Shown here: positions 38,342-51,144 of the stretch, piece by piece | Layout: each line of letters opens with the position of its first letter | Numbering within the stretch: position 1 is the first letter of the stretch | NCBI RefSeq assembly: GCF_027744825.2 | Contig: NC_071343.1 | Span: 15,238,866 to 15,302,865, forward strand | Direction of reading: 5' to 3' | Length of the DNA stretch: 64,000 bases | Origin: Synchiropus splendidus | Taxonomy: Eukaryota > Chordata > Actinopteri > Syngnathiformes > Callionymidae | Made by a program: the position numbers and the translations under genes | The notes under the pieces: model-generated | What the model was told of the DNA's origin: nothing | Databases searched by the model: none | Seen by the model: only the letters and a program-made list of their open reading frames with translations

Positions 38342-38692
38342 GAGAAAAAGTCAACAAACATTTTTAAATCCTGATTTTTTGAATCCCTGCCCATTTCTAA
38401 TCATTTCTGATGGCTTCATTGAAACATTGAAACATTAGTTTTCAGTTGCCTTGTTAAGAAACTAACAAATTTGCTTTTGCTCTGAATTACAATTACGACT
38501 GAACAGTCAGTTTTGCAGTGGAAATGCTGCGTGCTCCAAACATACACACTCATCTTCCTGAAATAGCTGTTTTGCTATTCCCACACCCAGGGAGGAATGG
38601 GAACGATGTTTGTCTTTATCTCATTTTCTGTACAGCTGGAGTGTGTATGTGTGTGTGTGGCACTCCCAGGGTGCCTAGCTGCTGGACAGGAT

Positions 38693-38720
38693 TATATGTG
38701 TGTGTGTGTGTGTGTGTTTG
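38693..38720. repeat. GT microsatellite
   Basis: A run of TG dinucleotides, intergenic. Confidence 0.85.
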
Positions 38721-39769
38721 TGTTGTGATATCGCTCAGACAGGAAGGAAGTTGGGCTTTCCAGGATTGATGTTCCCCCTCGAAAAACACAGCATCACTTA
38801 TTTAACATGACATTAAAGTTCTGTAAACTCGTGACACCCAGCGTTCGGCTTAATATCCTGACTGAAAATTGAAGTTCTTCTGGCGCGGCAAGGGACCAAA
38901 CATGAGCACGAAGTCACACCGAAAGCAATTACTAGGGTGTGAACTGTTTGCGATTCCGCAGAGATAAACTCGGATCACCTCACAGCCAGCGGGCCCTCTG
39001 GATGTTCCGCTGGCAACACAGAGCAGCGATTGTTGCTGCGGACTGTTATTCAGGTGTGTTGCTCGCACGACTTCTCACCCTGCAGCTTATTTCCCCTGGA
39101 AAGCAGCCTAATTGGTGTGCAAGAGCGACCTTTAACGTCCCACTGAAGCCACCGCTGCTCACAGTTTACTCCTGCTGCTGGTGTTTGTTTAAGAAAGCAA
39201 CTCCCGACGGGCCCGGTTTATGCAGGTTACCGTCGCCGGCAATATTCATGTGAGGTGAATCAGCAGCTGTTGTCATCAGTGCAGAAAACTTCTCTGTGTC
39301 AATGTTCCTCATTTCTAATTCATGCCAGCTTGTTTGGTTGCTGCGGCCGCCCGGTGGGCTTGGTTGAAGGCCCCTCAATGTTTTGTCTTAAGAGCTTTAT
39401 CTTGTATGTTGGGCAATTTTCCTCCTCTCGCACTTGTATTTTTCATACTCAGCACACTTAAGTGGACCCGATGACAGGATCCAAGCGGCTGGGATCAGAT
39501 TTGGACCTGCACTCGCCTGCTCTCCTGTTGGAAAACATTCATCCTACTTCTGTAAAGAACAAGATCAGTCAAAACAGATTGCGGGATATAAATTCTAAGA
39601 CGCTATAAAGGGAGTGGAATGATTCGACCAAATATTGGAGGGGTCTACTAGCTTTGAAGGGTTGTTGCCTGTGTTTGTTCTGGACATATCCATCTAGCAG
39701 GCTATTCAGATGCTTCAGTGGATGAGACGAGACATAAAAAAGGGCACTTTTCTGTGGATGCCCTCGGTC

Positions 39770-39912
39770 ACGGGTGGGCAAACCGGGCATGGTTCAGGTT
39801 TTTGTTCCAACCGATCAAGAAGGCACAGTTTAACCAATGAGGCGTCAGCTGAAACAAGCAACACCAGACTGACTACCAATGTGATTACACATAGGGACAT
39901 AAGGCAACAATG
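39770..39912. mobile_element. hAT-like terminal fragment
   Basis: CACGGGTGGGCAAACCGGGC, then GGTTTTTGTTCCAACCGATC and AGTTTAACCAATGAGGCGTC follow the order of one end of a known vertebrate hAT-like family that starts CAGGGGTGGGCAAAC. The opposite end was not found within reach, so it looks like a one-ended fragment. Confidence 0.65.
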
Positions 39913-39914
39913 AA

Positions 39915-40670
39915 GGCACCCTCATCTCAACCCCAACCATTGCGTTTGGCATCAGGAAATCCAGTGGAAGAGGAAGCATTTCATCCAGTTGAAATGCCTT
40001 AGCATGCGGCAACATCGTGGATGCACAGATCCACATGACGATTGTCAGTACGTTGAGCCTTTGGTAAGCAAATGCTATCGCTCATTCGATAGCGATAGCA
40101 TTTGAAAGAGACATGGCTACAGTGCAAGCTCTTTTTTGCCGAATTATACTGACACAGTAAACGTGGGTCAGAATAACAAAATGGGTGAAGTTGAGCGGCA
40201 TGGTGGAGGGAAGCACTTTGTTATTGTTTTTTTGCTTAGTGTTGTTTATAATGGGTTAATTCCACAAACACCTTTAATCACTTTTTTCGTGGGGTGGAGT
40301 TTTCTCACATGACACAAGGGGCTCATCTGTGTCTGGCCCATCAGGCTGGGCCCGAATCAGCAGTTGTGTTTGTGTAATCTCTCAGTAAAACCGGTTCAAG
40401 CAGGGCGGGAAGGAGACGTCTGCAATTCCCAGATCACAAACTCAACAGCAGACGAGGCTGATAGAAATGATGAGGAAACAGCAAGATACTGTAGTCGCTG
40501 GTTCAAGCCCAGTATCTATTGGAGAAGCCAAAGCATTTTTGAGTGTGTCAACTGGGACTGAGGTTCTGACTCACACACTTATTTTTTAAAAGAAACAGAA
40601 GCCATTTTTTCAGAATAAATGAAGAATTGAAACGCTTCCATTGGAACATACTAGTTCTGTTCTGTGTTCA
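39915..40670. other. Intergenic, no gene recognised
   Basis: The only structure noted is a small hairpin, AAATGCTATCG (40070-40080) with CGATAGCATTT (40093-40103). Nothing else is recognised. Confidence 0.5.
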
Positions 40671-40775
40671 GTTTGGTCTCAGTCTCGGTCTTGACTCGGT
40701 TTCATGCCCTCAAAGTCTTGGTCTTGGACTCTGTATGCACTGGTCTCTGTCTTGGACTTGATCTTCCCTCACCCA
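40671..40775. repeat. Dispersed repeat with GGTCTTGACTCGG-type motifs
   Basis: Repeated short words (TCTCGGTCTTGACTCGG, CAAAGTCTTGGTCTTGGACT) read like a fragment of a dispersed fish repeat. Family not identified. Confidence 0.4.
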
Positions 40776-40869
40776 TGATCACCAGCTGTGTGAAATGACC
40801 AGGAGTAACTGATTCATGGGTACAATCGGCTTCACTCTGGTTTCTCCTCGAGGTGACTCACATCAGCCT

Positions 40870-41090
40870 CCGCAGCTTCTCCATAATGCGAGGAGGCAGT
40901 TGAGGTGGTTTGGGCATCCCGTCACGACGCCATCTGGAGGTGGCCCTGGAGCGGAACTTGAACACTGTCGCTTGACACAGACACTCTTCATGATTAGGAG
41001 GAGCTGGTGGAGGTTTCCTGGGGGAGATGGTTGTCTGGAGCCCTCGCACACAGAGATGATCGCACCCAAGGCGGATCCTCGAAACAACTT
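40870..41090 (+). pseudogene. LINE 3'-end relic, sense
   Basis: GAGGAGGCAGTTGAGGTGGT followed by TTGGGCATCCCGTC and later CCTGGGGGAGATGG follows the order of the C-terminal coding end of a common fish LINE (AGCTGAGGTGGCTCGGGCATCTGG in intact copies, by recall). No open frame survives. Likely the same family as 14759-14912 and 46966-47190. Confidence 0.5.
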
Positions 41091-41099
41091 CCAGATTAA

Positions 41100-42085
41100 A
41101 CCGTAAAAAGTTCAACCAGTTAGAGAAGAACTTAGAGAAGAACTGCTCCGTAATTGAAATGGTAGAAGAAAAAAAAAAATCAAGTCGCAGGAAACTAGCT
41201 GTCGCTTTAAAGGCTCTGGTGTCAGCACCAGCAGAAAAACGGCTTGTTCAGTCTGCTTGTGTGGAGAGATGATGAGGCAAACAGAATAACTGAGGCCGCC
41301 AGACAGGTACACTCCGGCGGAGCACTGACTCACTCCACAGATGCGCAGTCACACTCCTGTGAGACTCATTTATCCCTCATTTTACCCGCACATCTGCATT
41401 TCGGAGCGTGATTTGTGTGTGGAAATGAAACAAACTCAGGTGTCTCGCTGAGCAGTAAATAAGCTGTCGACACTTTAAAGAGATTTGAACATAGCAGGCT
41501 TTTTTAGAAAGACCCCAAATTACCCCGACTCGGTTCATAGTGAGCCAAGCCGAGCTGCTATCTGTCCTCCCTGGTGTGCCATCTTAATGAGCGTGCCAGA
41601 ATCACAGGCGAGACGTGTAAACACGACAGCGTCGTCAGCGTCTCGTGTGACACCAAGCCATCCGTTTTACACAGGCGACGGGTTTGCGAGTGCGCGACTC
41701 TGACTTCGCTGCCGCGCTCTGCCACTAATGAGAGGAACACACTTCCTGTAACTGTAGGAACTGTAACACTATCTATTTTAATACCTGAATTCCACACTAT
41801 TCACATCGTGGCGGGGGAAAAAACAGTTATATAACTTTTGTTCTGTCATAATACAGTGTGCTGCTGCAGGCCCTGCTATGAGTGGAATGTTTCAGCATGA
41901 AGAATAAACATCTCACATCATGGTGATTTCATAAAACCAACAGATGAAATTTTATTGATAGTGTGTTCAGTGGGACATTAGGTGGCAGTAGTGTTCTGGA
42001 ACTTGCCCGTACTTCATGTACAGTTCAGCAATGACAGGGGTACGTACTACAGTTGAAGTATGTGGAACCAGACAGTCATATTGAA
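41100..42085. other. Intergenic, no feature recognised
   Basis: No coding frame with a recognisable motif, no transposon end and no RNA gene seen. Confidence 0.5.
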
Positions 42086-42521
42086 CAGGCCCGGCCAACC
42101 GGCTCTTTCCCCAGTTTCATGTGGCTCTTCACCAAATGAGTCGCCAAACTGGCTGCGGTTTTGGGAGATGACCATTTACACAGGAAATAAGACGAAAAAG
42201 TACGAGGTATTCCGGCAAAATGTCAAAATAACTTTGAAACATTAACAATAAACCTACAGAGACCGGGGCGATGTTATTGGTGGCATGAGGCACCTAAAAA
42301 AAAAAAAATATATATATATATATAAGTCAAATAAATGACGCACACATTTCTATCTACACCGCTTGATATTTCGAGGAGGATCATGGTAAAATGTATGAAT
42401 TTTAAAAATACATGCACAAGAGATATACGCCGGATGGAAACCATCAACCTTGTGACACACAGGTTTATGTTTTAACTCTCTTTTCAGCAACACAGTAAAA
42501 AAATGTGGTTGGCCAGACTTG
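42086..42521. mobile_element. Non-autonomous hAT element, family with 59.5 and 60.6 kb copies
   Basis: Begins CAGGCCCGGCCAACCGGCTC and ends near GGCCAGACTTG. It shares long blocks with 60569-61200 in the same orientation: GTTTCATGTGGCTCTTC, ATTGGTGGCATGAG, GATATTTCGAGGA, CATGGTAAAATGTATGAATT and TTTCAGCAACACAGTAAAA. The flanks ATATTGAA and ATCTAGAA match at 6 of 8 bases. An AT run (about 42309-42325) sits inside. It lacks about 200 bp of the centre present in the 60.6-kb copy. Confidence 0.75.
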
Positions 42522-44569
42522 ATCTAGAACATCACCAAAATATTTTTACCAGACTCAGATGTTAATCTAAGAAGCTACAATCCACCAAAATGATCATTTG
42601 CAAATGTGTTCTGGAGCTGGCGAAAAATAGCCTAAAGACTAGACTTACAAATGTAGACGGTTAGGGGATTGTGGAAAAAGCTGCCGATCTTTTGCACACG
42701 TTATGCTCACACAAAGTCAAGTGTAGTGGTAGACAGCTTGTACTGAGACCAACAGCACTTTTGCTAAGTCAAGCCATTGTTCTGTGGCCACTATTGATTG
42801 CTAATTCATAAAATAATAAAAAAAATAATTCATAGCTCCAACAAGGTTTGTCTCTTAGCATAAAAATGCAAACTAGTACCTCTCTGTAGTTCCGGAACTC
42901 TTCTGCCAGCCTGTTCCTTTGCGCTGTTTGCTCACTGTCGTCTGTAGATTTTTGAAGAAAGATTTGTAAAATATAAGAGAGCCATTAATATTGGGTAAAA
43001 AAAAAAGAGTTTGGATGAGTGGCTCAGAGGAAGTCTGCGCTCTCTGAGTGCCTTTCTAGCTCAAGCAGGGTTTTTAAGTTACACAATGTCTTTAAAATTA
43101 AGAGGCATATTTGGGATTTTTTAAGCTTGTTAAATGTTTTGTTTTGACTTTAGTTTATAGTTTATATTAGTTTGTCGATACGTTTTAAATGCTTCTGAAA
43201 ATGTAACCTGTCAACATAAATATGTCCACGAATGCGAAACGGGAGCTGTTTTTCTGGCTTAGTTGGGTCAACAGTTGTGCTTCTTTAAGATGTTTCGGGG
43301 GAACTGTATCTTTACAGATGTCAAGGGTCAGACCCCACCGTGCCACCTTCCCCTCAGGAGGTCAAACTCATATTCTCTCTTTGATGTGAAGGATGGTCCT
43401 CCTCTCTGTCTGTCTGTCAATTTCTCATCTCCTGTCTCACCACCCGCACGCTCCAGTGATGGTTCTGTTTCCTTCAATCTTCCTGCCTGACTGCTGCTTT
43501 ATTGCTTTAATGGCCCGACCCCCCTCGTGCTGCGTCTCTCCGACCTGCAGAGGAAGGTTCTGTGTCGCTGCATTTGCTCTGAATAGTGTCTCGTTTGGTG
43601 GAACACGAGCGGAATGGTGAGGCGCGACATCAACAGTCAGCTGTGGTTTCATATTTGCTGTCGAGCCAACAAACCTGTCTGCGTTCCTCTGAGGGGGAAG
43701 ATTGTGTTTCCGTCAGGAGCTGTGGGCTCATGCGCACACATTTGCTCTTGAAACATGCATTGGTGCACACACCTTCACACACTTTGCTGCCAGGTGATTG
43801 ATCTGAATCCACAAACAGATCCTACAGGTGTGTCAAGGCCAGCACAGACAAGGCCGACTGCCTCAAACAGGTGTGTGTGTGGCGGGACTCATTCTCACAA
43901 GCTCGACTGCTGTGTGTGTGTCACCATCAGTCAGGGTGTGTTTTCCCTGGAAGGTGTGTTTTAGTTTGAGCTCTGGCATTAGCGACTCTCAAAGTGCCCC
44001 TTAAAGAACAAACTACTACTTCTGAATGCCAATAAAACTTAAACTGTGCTTCTGTCTGCAGCTCCTTTTCTTTTTAACATTCAGCCACTGGATGTTTCAT
44101 ACACAGTCACCCTGATGACAAAACCGTTGGTGTGTGTGTGTGTGTTGGTCCAAACAAAGAAGTTACTCTGTCCTTTTAACTCACAGACAGACACGGCTTT
44201 GTTTGTCTGCCACGTTGCAATCATACTCTTGGGTGGCTCGATATGATTTACACAAACAAAGCAAAACACTGGAAAACACTGCGGGGATCAGCCCACAGAT
44301 CTATCACAGACAACTGAGTCCATCTCTGCCAAATAATCTGAAGCATCATTTAAGATCGCTTGTTTACCTCCACAAATGGGACAGATCTCAGAGCAGTCCA
44401 GGCAGAGAGGAAGGGAGGTGAAGAAGAAAGTGCAGGCGGGGTGGAACAAGAGTGAAAGGGATGTTTCATGGGACAATAACAAAAGTTAGGGGGCAAAATA
44501 TAGGTAGGTTGAAAGGAAAGGCGGTGAACATGATGATGAAGAAGAAGGGTGAAGAAGTAAAGAAGATAA
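42522..44569. other. Intergenic, no gene recognised
   Basis: GT/CA-rich patches at about 43870-43945 and 44130-44147 and a purine-rich stretch at about 44400-44570. No recognisable gene or mobile element. Confidence 0.5.
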
Positions 44570-45177
44570 TATGTTGTGTATTTTCTTGTGCTTTTATTTT
44601 GTATTTCCTGCCTGTGTTTTAATTTTCCTTTGTTCCCTCCAGCTTCATGGCAGCATAGCTGGAGCTCATCCGATGATCAAGCTTTCTACACCTGGGTTCC
44701 AGTCTGCACTGCCAGATGGTTATTCCACGTTGTCCGGTAAAGTTCCCCTCTGTTTCTGTAGCATTCTTTGTAAGCTTTTATTGTTCTCGCCTTTTCTGCC
44801 GCTTCCTTGGTTCTTCTTCTCGCGAATTTTCTGTGCTTGCGTCTTATTTGGTTGGCTTTTTCTTCCGTGTGTGTCTTCCACCACCGAGCGCTTTTCGTTA
44901 TTTAGGCCTTGCGAGTTTATCGGAGTGCGTTTTCTGTTGTCCCCATTAGTTGGCTTGATAATAATTCGCCTCTTTTCTGTGTCAGGTTTTCCCCCATCCT
45001 CGAGTGTTTCCCTAGCTCCGTGCTTTGGATAGCGACGTCTTTAGTTCTTCGTTTCCTGTCTGTGCCCTGTTACATTTTGTTGTTGTTGTTGTATATTAAA
45101 TCTTGTAAAACTTAACCTCGTCATTGTCGAGTCTTCTGTGAGCCACTTGGGTCTGTTCACCTCAGCCAACCATGACA
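44570..45177 (+). mobile_element. LTR-like dispersed repeat, copy 1
   Basis: Shares a series of blocks in the same order with 58733-59405: TCTTGTGCTTTTATTT, AGCTTCATGGCAGCA, GCCAGATGGTTA, CGCTTTTCGTTATTTAGGCC, GAGTTTATC, TGTTGTCCCC, TTCGTTTCCTGT, TTAACCTCGTC-TTGTCGAGTC and a final CCATGACA. Size (about 600 bp), T-richness, an ATTAAA near 45098 and the ...ACA end suggest a solo LTR, but no second LTR or target duplication was established. The frame that spans it is not a gene. Confidence 0.6.
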
Positions 45178-46260
45178 GAGGAGACAGCAACAAAGCAGAA
45201 GTATTGTGTGAGTAAAAGAGGTAGCAGCAGTTGGAGGCATCGACGCAGAGTGATTGACAGCTCAAAGTCTTGGTGCTGTGACTCTCTGTCAGTGTCAATC
45301 TGACTCCAGACCGGCCTCGCTCCAGCCTCTCACCAGAAAAGAAAAACGTCCTGCAAAAGCAATATTTGCTAATTCAATTTTCCAGGGTGATATCATAATT
45401 CAGCCATGATCTCTCTCAGCAGCAGAAATAAAGTGGTCCGTTTTGTCTGGCATGGAAGTTTGGAGTGACACAGGTTGGAGGAGGAGTGACTCACACGCTG
45501 GCCTCGGCAGTGATCCCTCATTAGATGGATTTCACAGATATATCGAACCGCGATGCATTCAAGAGCGGCGAGACCAGAGGAGGACTGATGTGACTTCGGG
45601 GCCCGGTATGTTGCGGACACACCCGCGCATGACTGTGTGTTGCAGCCTTCAGGTGCTAATGTGAACTGAATGTTGGACTCGCCCTGCAGCTCGTGCGTCA
45701 CTCCTATAAATGTGGAGTGCAGCTTTATTCAAAGGAAAAATGGAAGTGTAACAAAACATTTATTGTCCAGGCTCAATAATAACCTCACAGTAACACCATT
45801 GTTGAACGCACAGGATGGAGGAGGAAAACAAAATGGGTCTTTTGCTGGTCTGCAGGGATCGAAGAGGAGCGGCACCAGTTCGCAAAGATTAAGCATCAGG
45901 GGTTTTTGTCAACAGCACACGGAGCTTATATGTGTGAGTCTTATTTAGTACCCAAAGTGTTTGCACATGTACCTTCATAATATGTGTCTGTGTTGCTGTT
46001 TCAGTCTGAAAGTGTTTCCACGTGTCACTAATTGTATTGTTGTGTTGGTGAGTACAGAGACACAAGAGAGGATGTTTACGTCTTCATCTATGGCTGGTGA
46101 TTATGCTTCCCTGCCTGTGTGTGTGTGTGTGTTCTCTTGCTTAAAGCCATTGGTTATTAATCCTTTATACATTCTTGATAATGTATCTTGGTTTTGGTCA
46201 TTGGTTTTATGGACATGGCTTCGAGACAGTGAGGAGGGTTTGCTCTTTGTCGCTTGAACA
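45178..46260. other. Intergenic, no feature recognised
   Basis: No gene or transposon end recognised; a short GT run lies near 46117-46130. Confidence 0.5.
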
Positions 46261-46261
46261 G

Positions 46262-46955
46262 CTGGCAATTTGAAGGTGCAGGTACGAGCCCAAGGTGTCC
46301 AGGTGAAAGGTGAGATCCAAGTTACAGGATGCAGAGATGAAGAAGGTGGTGGATTTTAAGTATTTAGGCTCAACTGTCCAGGGCCATGGAGGGTGTGAGA
46401 AAGAGTTGAAGAGGCGGGTGCAGGCAGGATGGAATAGTCGGAGAAAAGTGTCAGGTGTGATGTGTGACAAAAGGGTGTTGGCGAGATGAAAGGGAAAGTG
46501 GACAAAACGGTGGTCCGGCCAGCTAATGTTGTATGGTTTGGAAACAGTGGCACTGAGGAAAAGACAGGAGGCAGAGCTGGAGGTAGCAGAGATGAAGATG
46601 CTGAGCTTCCCTCTGGGAGTGAGCTGGATGGATAGGATCAGGAAGCAGTAGATCAGAGGGACAGCACATGTGGTCAGGTGTTTAGGAGACAAAGTCAGAG
46701 AGGCTAGACGGGGATGGTTTGGACATGTACAGAGGAGAGAGAGCCAGTACATTGGTAGGAAGATGGTGAGGTTGGAACTGCCAGGCAGAAGGTGGAGAGG
46801 AAGGTCAAAGAGGAGATTTATGGAGGTGATGAAGGAAGACATGACAATTGTTGGTTTGAGAGAAGAGGAAGCAGAGGACAGGGTGAGATGGAGGAAGATG
46901 ATCCACTGTAGCGACCCCTGAAGGGAGAAGGCGAAAGAGAACGAAGAAGAAAGGT
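46262..46955 (+). pseudogene. RTE-like non-LTR retrotransposon, 3' end, broken
   Basis: Frames on the + strand resemble the C-terminal end of an RTE-type reverse transcriptase: DFKYLGSTVQGHGGCEKELK, RRVQAGWNS, then after frame changes RPANVVWFGN and finally REARRGWFGHVQRRESQYIG, LPGRRWRGRSKRRFMEVMKE and WRKMIHCSDP. The coding sense is interrupted by frameshifts and stops, so it is dead. The end is GA-rich (AACGAAGAAGAAAGG), like the short 3' repeats of RTE elements. The 5' part of the element is absent. Confidence 0.8.
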
Positions 46956-46965
46956 GAGATCCTTC

Positions 46966-47190
46966 ATCTAGTGCGGGAGTTCATGGGTTTGGGAAGGATG
47001 GATCAATGGTAAGATCTCCATTGATGAGGACCCATTTCAGTTTTTTGGTCTACTCTCCTCCGCACAACTGTGGTCACCAAATTTCGCCCGAAATATCAAA
47101 ATGCGATTAATCAAACTGAGGTTCATCTGCGGGGTCACTGGACCCTCTTTAAGAAATAGGGAGCTCAGTGATCCAGGAGAGACTCAAAGA
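46966..47190 (+). pseudogene. LINE reverse-transcriptase C-terminal relic, sense
   Basis: Follows in order the layout of a common fish LINE upstream of its 3' end: GAGTTCATGGGTTTGGG, GGATCAATGG, CTCCATTGATG, GGTTCATCTGCGGGGTCACT, then GGGAGCTCAGTGATCCAGGA and GAGACTCAAAGAAG. Degenerate and without open frame. It lies immediately after the RTE relic, so two unrelated LINE fragments adjoin. Confidence 0.5.
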
Positions 47191-47194
47191 AGAT

Positions 47195-49720
47195 GCGAGG
47201 CAGCTCATGGAAAGGGCATCCCTCGCATCACATCTGATGTAGGAATTGGTTTTACGAACCACCCCTCAAGCTGTCAGCACAGTGACTAGCTTGTCTTTCA
47301 ATTCTGGCATGGGGTCCGATTGTCCTCGGAGAGGTTTTGTTGAGGAGAGATGGGCCTCTTTGCTTCGACTGCTGGAACCTCAGATGAGCAAAAGGAGGTT
47401 CACATGTGCTCAACCTCTGACTCCTGGCCAGGGTCGGCCAGGGTCACGGTGATGGTTCTCCTGGAGGGCTCCCAACTAATAATGAAGCTCAGATACTTCT
47501 GTCAAGGTAATTGTTTGGAGTCTGAACGCCATTCCGTAACCGTCTGATCAGCTTTCCGGTCAACTCCGGTCCAACATCCCTCCAAGCATCAGGGCTCATC
47601 TTGTGAGCGGCCAAAACGCTATTTATCGCTCATCAGATTATTTACGTCTCGATTTGTTACAGATGTGGATGGATTTCGGTTTAAGTGCTGGTTGACAGTC
47701 CTGACACAGCAGGCTCTTTGGTGAACAGCACAGAGTATCTGTCTAGACTGGAATGTTATTTGAGATCAAGTCTGAACAATCGAAGCTGCAGACTCTTTTA
47801 TTGACACCATATCACAACAGTGTGACGGAACTGGAACACACATTTACATACCATAATGCAAATATACTAACATTTTTGTCAATGAGGGAAACTTGAAAAT
47901 TCAGGTCACTTTTTTTCCCCACCTGAGGAATCTTGACTTCCCTACTCTGCTGCACTGGTTATTATTATGTTTTTATGACCATGATTTAATATTGATGGAT
48001 GGATTAAATACCAACCTTCTATGGTTAACCCACGCTAAAATTACTTTAAATAAAGTCCACTCATGTTTTGGAGTCTCTTTGGGTTATGGAGTCGAGTGGT
48101 CTCATTTCATGAACTTAAATATTGAAATGAATTAAAATATAATGTAAGTCAAGTTGTTTCATGGATTTAGTTGAAAAACAGAAACAAACTATAACACAAA
48201 ATTAAACAGTACTACTGTATGCTAACATTGTTAACATTTACTTGTGTGGAGCAGTTTGTGACCCTAAATGTGCTTCAACAAACTACTTTGTTTACTGAAT
48301 CGTTCTTAGACCAAAGATATATTTTCCAGGTCGTATAGTATTTAAATATTGTTTAGTTAAGTTGTCATTATTTTTTATTACTCTCTAGTCATGAAGCCAT
48401 ATTAGAAGATGATCAGAGGAAATAGACGTCTTTCTGTGAGATGGCTGTTGCTCAGACAAACCACGAACAAAACAATCCGATCACAATGCTATTTCTCCAG
48501 TGAGATTTCTAACACTTGGGACCTTAGTGTCCAGATAGCATTTTAATAAGTGAAGAGGAAAATGTGTCGGATGTGTTTTGGTCAACATTGTGATAATGGA
48601 GACCATGAAGCAGCCAGCATGTGAATGCTAACCCTGGACGTGACATGATAAGAGGAATCATTTTGACGTTATTGTGTAATGACATCTGTCATAAGCTGTT
48701 AAAATGCTGCAGTCCATTATGGGACTGGGTGGTGGAATGATAGCCTGCAGAACTCTTCTGTCTTATATTTGGCTTGTGAGCCAACGTCGCTGACCCATTT
48801 ACCGAAAAACGTCATGACTGTAATCCTTTTCATGTTCACCGCACAAGTCAATTCTGTCACACTTCAGCAACAAAATCTTCAATTCCAGCTTCTAACCAGG
48901 TACGTTACTTCCACTTCAAAGGTTTCTGACCCAAAAGCGGGTCAGCTGTTGGAAGCTTCGCTGGTCATAAATCAGCTGTTTGTGTCTCAGAGTTGCTATC
49001 AGAGGTATTAGTAAGATTTAAAGATGCGTTGGCTGCGGGGGTTTTTTTCCGCTGCTCTTTGAAAGGTTATTCATTGAGAACAGATTGGAGGAAAGGATGC
49101 TCTTTATCAGAAGAATGTGACTCAGAGGACCTGCAGCTTTGATGCGCTCATAAAAGCCAAATGTGTAGACCATTACATGAATGCATTGGGATTCATTAAT
49201 CTTCGTTTGGGGGTCAGACACCTCGAATTTGGCATAAACACGCTGTAAACATCAGAGCTCAATAACAGCGTGTCAGATTGGCACATTCCACTTTTCATAC
49301 TTTGGTGTTTGGTGCATACTTTTATCTTGGATTTTTTATTTTTATTTAAAAAAAAATCTGTCTCAAACTGCAGACACTGCAGCTCCTGCTGTTGAGTGTG
49401 TGCTTTGACTTAAACCCAAACTTTTTAATCTCATAGTACAGTGCAAGGACGTTGATGTTAAAAAATACCCAAATACAGGTGAATCTACTTTATTGAGTTA
49501 GTTATTTAAAAAAAAAAAGATTTTTTAAATGATTGATCAAACCCAAAGTAGATACATAAAACAGAGATGAATATTGTTCACTTCCTGAAAGAGTTGGATG
49601 AACAAGTGCTGCGTAGAGGTTTCCCAGCACTGCAGTCCCAACAATGCTCCACTAGCATGTTACTTGTCTTCTCTACAAGGATAGGGTGCCAAAAAATGAG
49701 CATAACTATCACTGAACTTT
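47195..49720. other. Intergenic, no feature recognised
   Basis: AT-rich from about 47890. No gene, RNA or transposon end recognised. Confidence 0.5.
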
Positions 49721-49724
49721 TATG

Positions 49725-49793
49725 TCACGGAGTGGGCCACAAAATATCATTCCACTGGCCGCACTTGGCCCACAGGCCATGACTTTGAGACAT
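49725..49793. mobile_element. hAT terminal fragment
   Basis: GGAGTGGGCCACAAAATATC followed by CACTTGGCCCACAGGCC and TGAGAC resembles one end of a vertebrate hAT family (CGGGCCGCATTTGGCCCGCGGGCC...TTTGAGACCCCTG). Only one end was seen. Confidence 0.45.
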
Positions 49794-50721
49794 ACAAATT
49801 ATTTTCAATGGGGTTTTTTTTTTGCTTACACTGTTCCAAATATCTTTTTCATATTTGAAAATGCATTTTTGCATTGTTTATGGTGACTTTTATTGAGAGT
49901 TTATTGAGATACATTTTATACACATTAAATACACTTTCGTTTTTTTTTTTGGTTAAAAAAACTGTACATAAGTATATGAAATATATTTGTAGATCTTTTG
50001 ATCACCAACGTGCTGCGCCCAGGCTGGCCTCACCTTCATCGCCCTGTAGCCAAGGGTGATGAAGGTGACAGGGACAAGCTGCTGACTAAAATGAAAATAA
50101 TAAATCCGAGGGCTGACTGTGATCTGGTCTTTCTGAAACATCCAGTGTCCCTGAGTTGCATCCTCATCCTGGTTTCACCTCCTCATCATGTCTCTTTACG
50201 TGTCTGAGGTCACAGCGGGACACATGTTTGAGGGAGGAGCATCTCTCCCTGGTATTTCCTTCTTCTACAACATGACCAACACAGCTCATGCTGTTGGCGT
50301 GCGCATGTGTGCGTGTTAAAGCTGCCTTTATGGCTTTTCTCAGCCTGTCATTTAGTCTTTAACGTTCCATTGTAAAATGTGTATATGCAGCTCCTGGATA
50401 CGTACATGATCACACCTCTACGAGAGGAAGGGATATGAACGTTGCCGCAAAGATGAGGTTTTGTGGGTTTCAATAAAAATAAATATATCACGAGCAGGGA
50501 CAACAACAACTGAAAAAAGCAATGTTGGGATACTGACTATTGCAGAAAATTCCATGTTAGTTTAAAATAGTCATTTTGTGTTGTAAGGATTTGAATCCGC
50601 AGATCTAAGTGTAATTTACGTGGAATATATTCAGTCTCTATTTTCTGGTTACTCCCTTGAGGGACGTCTGGGGTTTACACATCAGGAGCAGTGGAGGAGA
50701 CCCTGGAAAGCTACTTAATGT
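49794..50721. other. Intergenic, no feature recognised
   Basis: Nothing recognised besides T- and A-runs. Confidence 0.5.
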
Positions 50722-51141
50722 AGGGGCGTCAAACCTGAAAAATGGCTTCGAACTATTTCAATGAACAACTTCTGATTATTGGATTTTAACTTTAATATAA
50801 TTCTCTCTTTTTATTCTCACTGTGTTTTGTGTTGCAAAAATATTTTTTTCCTTTCGTCACTATCAGAACCCAAGAAAACACTCCAGCAATCTACTTCCCA
50901 CTTCTCACCAAATTACCGTGCCTCAGCGCTTATTTTGATCATTTTTTATCTGTATTTTTGGAAGGAACCATATTATTCATTGATAAGTATTTATGTATAT
51001 AATCACCTCTTGGTGTAAAACAGAAGGAGAGTTGTTTTGGTGCGACATTATGTTCCCATGTAATGTAGTATTTCAGTCTCACCGACCTCATGACGTGACC
51101 AGGCTGGGCACTTTTGGCCCTCAGGCCTTGAGTTGGACTAG
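50722..51141. mobile_element. Probable hAT element
   Basis: Starts near TGTAGGGGCGTCAAACCTG and ends near TTTTGGCCCTCAGGCC, TTGAGTTGGACTA, the two ends of a hAT family whose termini read CAGGGGCGTCAAAC... and ...TTTGACACCCCTG. No target duplication was verified. Confidence 0.45.
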
Positions 51142-51144
51142 TCT

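Larger units (their letters stand above)
37500..39765. other. Intergenic, no gene recognised
   Basis: Contains the AT-rich tandem repeat at 38199-38341 and the GT microsatellite at 38693-38720, otherwise nothing recognisable. A GCGGCCGC site lies near 39343 with no clear CpG island around it. Confidence 0.5.

Noticed and set aside
44571..45032. 153-codon Phe/Cys/Leu-rich + strand frame
   Set aside because: Lies within the two-copy LTR-like repeat; the second copy does not preserve the frame.
46207..46842. 211-codon open frame on the - strand
   Set aside because: It is antisense to the RTE-like LINE relic, whose sense strand shows reverse-transcriptase C-terminal motifs. The antisense frame has no recognisable domain.
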